Shown in pieces: positions 58,946-64,000 of a DNA stretch of 64,000 nucleotides (position 1 is the first letter of the stretch; each line of letters starts with the position of its first letter). The stretch is from assembly GCA_029931535.1 (NCBI GenBank), contig JAQPZY010001536.1, forward strand, positions 2,425,001-2,489,000. Reading direction: 5' to 3'. Both the position numbers and the translations under genes were made by a program. The notes beneath the pieces were generated by a model, which searched no databases, was not told where the DNA came from, and was given only the letters and a program-made list of their open reading frames with translations. This DNA is from Margaritifera margaritifera (lineage: Eukaryota > Mollusca > Bivalvia > Unionida > Margaritiferidae).

Positions 58946-59539
58946 ATGAACTCTGTTGAATTGTTACAAGAAGCTTGGGATAGAATGGTGGATGTGGAGT
59001 CCTTGATGGAAAGGTTGGAGTATTGGTGGAGATATCCTGCCACCAAACCATACGTCACCAGCCAACTAGCGGCTCTCAAATCAGCGTGAAGGTTGGTGAC
59101 TAATGTCTTGGTGGAGGAAAGACAAAAAACTTCCTCAACCCCTTGCCGTGTGGGGTTCATCAAGAAGAGCCTGGATTTACTGGATGAGGTGGAGTACTTC
59201 CTGAACCGAGTTCAGGAACATTGTTATATTTATCCACCCGCCAGTAACGTCAGGCGCGAAGAGGTGAACCTTCACATGGTGAAGGTATTGTTAAAGAAAG
59301 TTTTAGAAAAGGAAGTAACCCACATTAAGATCTTGTGGGCTCTTGAACGATCCAAGAAAGAACAGGCCAGGAAAGAAAAGGAATTCGAACGCCTGAATTT
59401 AAATTGGATGAAAATCCAAGATAAGTTCAGGCGGATGAAACATCCTGACTGGCTACCTGATTCACCAACACTTTCAACCAAGAAAAAAAGATCTCACACC
59501 ACCTTTCTAAGCTTCTTCACCCAATGTTGGAGGAAATAA
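58946..59539 (+). pseudogene. Polinton right-terminal gene with in-frame TGA
   Basis: 198-codon frame from ATG 58,946, interrupted by TGA at 59,087-59,089 and otherwise open to TAA 59,537-59,539. It encodes a helical, charged protein: LLQEAWDRMVDVESLMERL before the stop, and SLDLLDEVEYFLNRVQEH, then HMVKVLLKKVLEKEVTHIKI after it. TGA fits decay of CGA. No family is recognised. It runs outward, and its 3' stem-loop lies within the right TIR 15 bases after the stop. GTGAAG at the TGA could be a splice donor, an alternative I cannot exclude. Confidence 0.6.
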
Positions 59540-59548
59540 TAATCCTCC

Positions 59549-59903
59549 TCCAACAGTCCTTATCAGGACCACCCATTTTTCAAGAAAGATTAATTATTCC
59601 CATTATTGCCATGTCCTACACACACACACACACACACACGACCCCACCGCCCCGTATGTAGTGACGAAGACAACGTCCTCTACTATCAAACCCCCCCCCC
59701 CTAGTTTTTGATGGTAGAGGACGTTGTCTTCGTCACTACATACGGTGTGCCATGATAAAATTCCCGTACGACCCCATAGTGCCCCCACTTGACCCGAGGC
59801 ACTTGGGCTACGACCTTTTTTGGGGCCTCTAAAGCTACGTAATGTTAATTTCCCGTACGTAGCCCAAGTGCCATTTGTAGCTCAGTACCCACCCACAACT
59901 ACT
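59549..59903 (-). repeat. Right terminal inverted repeat of the Polinton
   Basis: Reverse complement of 39,733-40,130 with a much shorter dinucleotide tract (59,619-59,639). Contains the same nested hairpin (arms about 59,652-59,690 and 59,706-59,745). Confidence 0.97.
59555..59570 (+). terminator. Histone-type 3' stem-loop SL5
   Basis: CAAC-AGTCCTTATCAGGACC-ACCCA with a UAUC loop. Only the first base (A for G) departs from the consensus. CAAGAAAGA, the classical histone downstream element, follows at 59,581-59,589. Located at the inner edge of the right TIR, the mirror image of SL1. Confidence 0.82.
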
Positions 59904-59909
59904 GACGTA
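59904..59909. repeat. Target-site duplication, right (GACGTA)
   Basis: Exact repeat of 39,727-39,732, directly abutting the right TIR. Confidence 0.95.
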
Positions 59910-60480
59910 ACTCGTAGGTAGTAATTGTGGTAGTAGTAGTATTTAAGATCTAGCTGTGGATAAGTGTGATAAAGCTTTAAAAACATTTAAGTCTAATAAG
60001 CCCATAAATATACGTATCTCAATGTTCATGAAATAAACTTTTTGAATTTCTAGATACAATACCGTTGTATTCGCATGCATATGGAGGTCTATTATTGGTC
60101 AATAATGTTTGAAATGTGACACATCACTAATTGAGGATGGATAAAATTGATATGGCGCGTCACTCTCTTCTATGAATATCAAAATAAATGCCGAGTTGGT
60201 GTGTCATTCAAGATTCACAATCTTTCGTGAAAAATGCTCGAGGTCATACTGCACTATTATTTTTTAAAATTATTATTTATTTCAGTTTTGTCGTATCACT
60301 ACACAAATGAGTTTGTGTAACAAATTATCCTACTCTTTTAATAGTGTTTATTTATTACTGACCTTAATCTACGTAGTTTGTAAAAGAGATAAGGTTTTCA
60401 CTATAAGAAATATAACTGAAAAGGACAACGAAGGCGTTTCACTAAGTCACGATTGATTAGATGAATATTCAGCAATAACT
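59910..60480. repeat. Right flank: target remnant and inverted duplicated segment
   Basis: 59,930-59,990 matches 23,580-23,640 (ATTTAAGATCTAGCTG). From 60,005 it matches 25,090-25,560, an inverted partial copy of the 2,625-4,240 segment. No gene. Confidence 0.75.
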
Positions 60481-60885
60481 GATGTAATAAACCTTTATTA
60501 TTGCTAATTATTAGACGGAAGTGGGAATGAGTGACAGTCTATCAAAGAGCAGTATCCAGTCTCAAAACATCGAAAAATACCGTTGGCCTTTGATATATTT
60601 ATAAAGCAAACCAAAAAATTAGTTCAAACATAAATATATCTGCAGTTATCACTCCTGCTGTGAGAGCTACCTTCAAAGAGATCATCCTCGTATATCACAA
60701 AGAATTTTAGTCAGATAATGAAGTAAGCGATTCCCTATTTACAAAGTCAGCGAAAATCTTAGAAATGTTTCAACGACGAATAACAAGAAAGTATTATGAA
60801 ACTATTTAAATTTTTCAAAGATCATTGGTAGATATTTAATCGGATCAATAGAACTTGAATGTGGGCAAGGAGATACGATTGAGTC

Positions 60886-60923
<38 letters not shown>

Positions 60924-61456
60924 ACAAAGAAGAGGGAGTGACCTAAATATCTTAATGCAGAGAAATAGTTATGTTCCATTCTTCCCAAAGAGCTAAAACT
61001 TTGAAATTAACAAAGAACGAGGATAAAAACTGCAAATAGAAATAGTTAAGTAGGCAAATGTCAATCATTTACTTCAACGTTACATCTTGTATCACAGGTG
61101 TAGTCTTTTTATTAGACATCTAGAGAAAAAAAAACTTTTTTAATTGTCCACTAATACATTGTTCTAACACAAATACAATGTAATCATGATGATATCTCAT
61201 AACAGTGAACCGACACCTTTTTAGGTGATTCGTTTGAAGTTTGTTAGTCTGACACGTGTTAATATAATAGACGTTTTTCATAGAAAGAACTATTTGCTTA
61301 CAAGAAAGAACTCTATTTTCCGATAATTGTTTCAAACATTTAATGTTTAGTTGAGGAGCAGAGGAAAGAATCTCGACGTAAATCCAACTGTAACTGTAAA
61401 AGACGGTAAAGCCAAACATACACTGTATATAAATGGAAAGTAAGTCAGTAAAGACG

Positions 61457-61522
<66 letters not shown>

Positions 61523-63060
61523 TGTGTTTGTTTGTGTCTGTACGTGTGTGTGTGTACTCATGTGTTCATAATTTTAGAACCAAATTTGTGTGCTATTCTA
61601 TGTACATTTTCTCCGATTACAAACAAGAAGAAATGTGAAAATTCTGTCAGGCCGCGAAATCAATGAGAATTATTAATGACAAGACTGATTCTTTAAATTC
61701 TTAGTGCTTAATGAAAATATTGGGGGTGTCTAATCAGTGGTGCATGAGTGCTCTGAGATAAGTGGTTTATCAGCTTTGTACTCTATATTAATTCACTGCC
61801 CCTACTTCCGTCTGTGATTTCTGGCTTTAGTTTGAAAAAAATGCGAGGCGAGCGATTTGTGACAATATATAACGATGTACGTTTTACACAAATTATCAGC
61901 GACCTACAAAGAATAACGCATCTTACAAGAAAGACGAAATGAAAGGAACTCAACGAGTAAGTTTTTTTTTTTTTTTTTTTGTTTGTTTGCTTGTTGTTTC
62001 CTTGTAAGTACTGCTGTAGACATCAGGCAAATTGATATAATCACTTATGTCTTTACTGCCTAGGGGAATACGGGGCTTTTATTCCAATCACTAATCACTA
62101 TGCATATGTAAGAATCATTGATGTTTGAGTAGAACTTCAAATCTTCGATTGATTTTTAGACTCTATATTTCCTTTAATTTTGTTCTCTTAATTTCCACTG
62201 AACTGTGAATTAACCAACAACATTGCAAGTTTTAATTCTTTCTTTTAATAAATATTACAGTTATGCATGCCAACATTTTGATGAAATAAATTGGAAGAAA
62301 GAAGTTCGATATAAACTAACAATAAATGTTAATGCTTGTTGGTACACAGTTATTTATTATGCACGTTTTAGGCAGTTTCGGATGCTTTTTTATATTATGT
62401 GGACCTTGTTAAATTAATATGCTGTAATTTTATTATACATGCACCCAATGAGGAGGGAGGTAATGCCAATTTAAACGATAAAAATCGAGAAAGTATTCAA
62501 TACTTTTAAAATCATGTAGTCATTTTTAAGTTCATTCGCTAAACTGTCTAAGTTGTCGATTGGCGATAGAATAGCGATTTCGTAATACAGTATATATATT
62601 CACCTGGTGACTTAGCTCTCATTCTACATACCTCTTGAAGATAAAATATCTCAAATATGAATCCTAATTGAGTTCCCAGAAAAATATTCCATGAGCAAGT
62701 GTCCTCAGACCAGACAATGCCGTCATGTATCGACTGCATGGCATTCTTTAGTATCTGTCCTGACGACACATCAGTTAGATATACTTTAACAAGCATTAAC
62801 ATTTATTAAGATTTTATTGCACTGCAGACAGTTACTTCTGCAATAACTACTTTTTTAAGAATTGTGGTAAACGGCACAAATGCATCAATAACTATTCAGA
62901 TGGGACCGAATGGTGGGAGACACAAAATGCATCAAGATCACCATGGCAGAAAATTCGGTTTCGTGGAGTTCCTCTTTTTGAAATTGATCAATACATAAAT
63001 CATAGGTTTCCTCACAGTTTGATTGGTAAAATGGAAAATCAGTTACGCTAATAACTACAC
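60481..63060 (+). repeat. G1-G2 module copy lacking G1 and the G2 coding exon
   Basis: Collinear with 25,570-28,450 to about 62,310. A piece matching 27,190-27,390 is present but inverted at about 62,580-62,820, the coding exon (27,525-27,730 equivalent) is missing, and similarity resumes at about 62,895. It contains (GT)n at 60,889-60,920 and (TA)n(GA)n at 61,458-61,520. A gutted G2 relic. Confidence 0.7.
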
Positions 63061-63076
63061 ATGGGTGAATATATAT

Positions 63077-64000
63077 ACCATAAATATAGTAGACTGTTAT
63101 ACCATAAATATAATAGACTGTTATACCATAAATATAGTAGACTGTTATACCATAACTATAGTAGACTATTATACAATAAATATAGTAGACTGTTATACCA
63201 TAAATATAGTAGACTGTTATACCATAAATATAGTAGACTGTTATACCATAAATATAGTAGACTGTTATACCATAAATATAGTAGACTGTTATACCATAAA
63301 TATAGTAGACTGTTATACCATAAATATTGTAGACTGTTATACCATAAATATAGTAGACTGTTATACCATAAATATAGTAGACTGTTTTACCATAAATATA
63401 GTAGACTGTTATACCATAAATATAGTAGACTGTTATACCATAAATATTGTAGACTGTTATACTATAAATATAGTAGAATGTTATACTATAAATATAGTAG
63501 ACTGTTATACCATAAATATTGTAGACTGTTATACCATAAATATAGTAGACTGTTATACCATAAATATAGTAGACTGTTATACCATAAATATAGTAGACTG
63601 TTTTACCATAAATATAGTAGAATGTTATACTATAAATATAGTAGACTGTTATACCATAAATATTGTAGACTGTTATACTATAACTATAGTAGACTATTCA
63701 ACAATAAATATAGTAGACTGTTATACCATAAATATAGTAGACTATTATACAATAAATATAGTAGACTGTTATACCATAAATATAGTAGACTGTTATACCA
63801 TAAATATAGTAGACTGTTATACAATAAATATTGTAGACTGTTATACTATAACTATAGTAGACTATTCAACAATAAATATAGTAGACTGTTATACCATAAA
63901 TATAGTAGACTATTATACAATAAATATAGTAGACTATTAAATCATAAATATAGTAGACTGTTATACCATAAATATAGTAGACTATTATACAATAAATATA
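63077..64000 (+). repeat. 24-bp minisatellite array, cut by window end
   Basis: About 38 tandem copies of a 24-base unit, ACCATAAATATAGTAG-ACTGTTAT, with variants (ACAATAAATA, TATTGTAG, GAATG, TTTTACC). The unit length is a multiple of three, so an open frame with an eight-residue repeat runs through it; this is an artefact. The seed resembles GTATATAGACTGTATTACG near 28,412. Confidence 0.97.

Larger units (their letters stand above)
39733..59903. mobile_element. Polinton/Maverick DNA transposon (20,171 bp)
   Basis: Terminal inverted repeats starting AG and ending CT, a perfect 6-bp target duplication and the full gene complement (PolB, retroviral-type integrase, adenain-like protease, packaging ATPase, major and minor capsid) identify it. 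It carries at least 22 genes: a minus-strand array from 56,502 to 41,786 plus short terminal genes on both strands. Several essential genes are disrupted, so it is a relic. The matching TIRs and exact target duplication indicate it is not ancient. It inserted into one copy of a host segmental duplication. Confidence 0.97.

Noticed and set aside
41040..59539. True histone genes inside the Polinton, given the histone-type 3' ends
   Set aside because: None of the five encoded proteins shows a recognisable histone-fold sequence; only the 3' signals and basic tails are histone-like.
63023..63940. 305-codon open frame with an eight-residue repeat
   Set aside because: It is the 24-bp minisatellite read in frame; the unit length is a multiple of three, so the frame stays open without selection.
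63077..64000. CRISPR-like direct repeats
   Set aside because: The units are head-to-tail with no unique spacers and the genome is animal.

Overview
The window is AT-rich, intron-bearing animal DNA full of (TA)n, (CT)n, (GT)n and (AAT)n microsatellites and retroelement debris. It suggests a marine invertebrate, probably a mollusc such as a cephalopod; this is an inference from genome style and element types, not a proof.

Flanking DNA (1-39,732 and 59,904-64,000). The left edge carries a decayed Gypsy-type LTR retrotransposon (gag-protease, minus strand, 1-1,923, with a proline-type primer-binding site near 2,126-2,147). A second gag relic lies at 30,100-30,660 and a non-LTR reverse-transcriptase relic at 23,600-23,925. 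Most of the rest is segmental duplication. Two small secreted-peptide gene families, called G1 and G2 here, occur as divergent pairs sharing an intergenic region: G1 at 6,850-9,165 (+), 17,440-19,720 (-) and 33,880-36,100 (-); G2 at 21,290-23,115 (+), 26,750-28,500 (+), 37,510-39,285 (+), plus a gutted copy at 61,850-63,060. A block of roughly 12 kb (about 16,800-28,600) is repeated at about 33,250-39,730 plus 59,910-63,060. The second copy is interrupted by a large DNA transposon, so the first copy is an in-window reference for the empty site. A 24-bp minisatellite runs off the right end.

Polinton/Maverick element (39,733-59,903, 20.2 kb). It has near-identical terminal inverted repeats of 355-398 bp beginning AG and ending CT, and a perfect 6-bp target duplication (GACGTA). 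A compact minus-strand array holds PolB, two BIR (IAP-type) proteins, a tandem family with F-box-like motifs, a tail-anchored membrane protein, the packaging ATPase, two paralogous basic proteins, a conserved unknown, the chromodomain integrase, a small membrane protein, penton-like minor capsid, a pVI/pX-like protein, major capsid, an acidic protein and an adenain-type protease. Both ends carry extra short genes, with a CCHC zinc-knuckle gene diverging from PolB. PolB, integrase, ATPase and several others have frameshifts or nonsense codons, and the polymerase motif C has lost its second aspartate. The capsid, protease and BIR frames are open.

The most striking observation is that five genes in the two terminal parts of the Polinton each end 15-45 nt before (in one frame-broken case, at) a 16-nt stem-loop fitting the animal replication-dependent histone mRNA 3' stem-loop. 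Each is followed by ACCC-type sequence and a purine-rich element; two copies have CAAGAAAGA, the classical histone downstream element. Two of the five stem-loops sit inside the TIRs, serving the outward-facing terminal genes. These genes have TATA boxes, and three share a CGTCCGCGC motif. This suggests the element borrowed the host histone (SLBP/U7) 3'-end pathway to couple a gene class to S phase.
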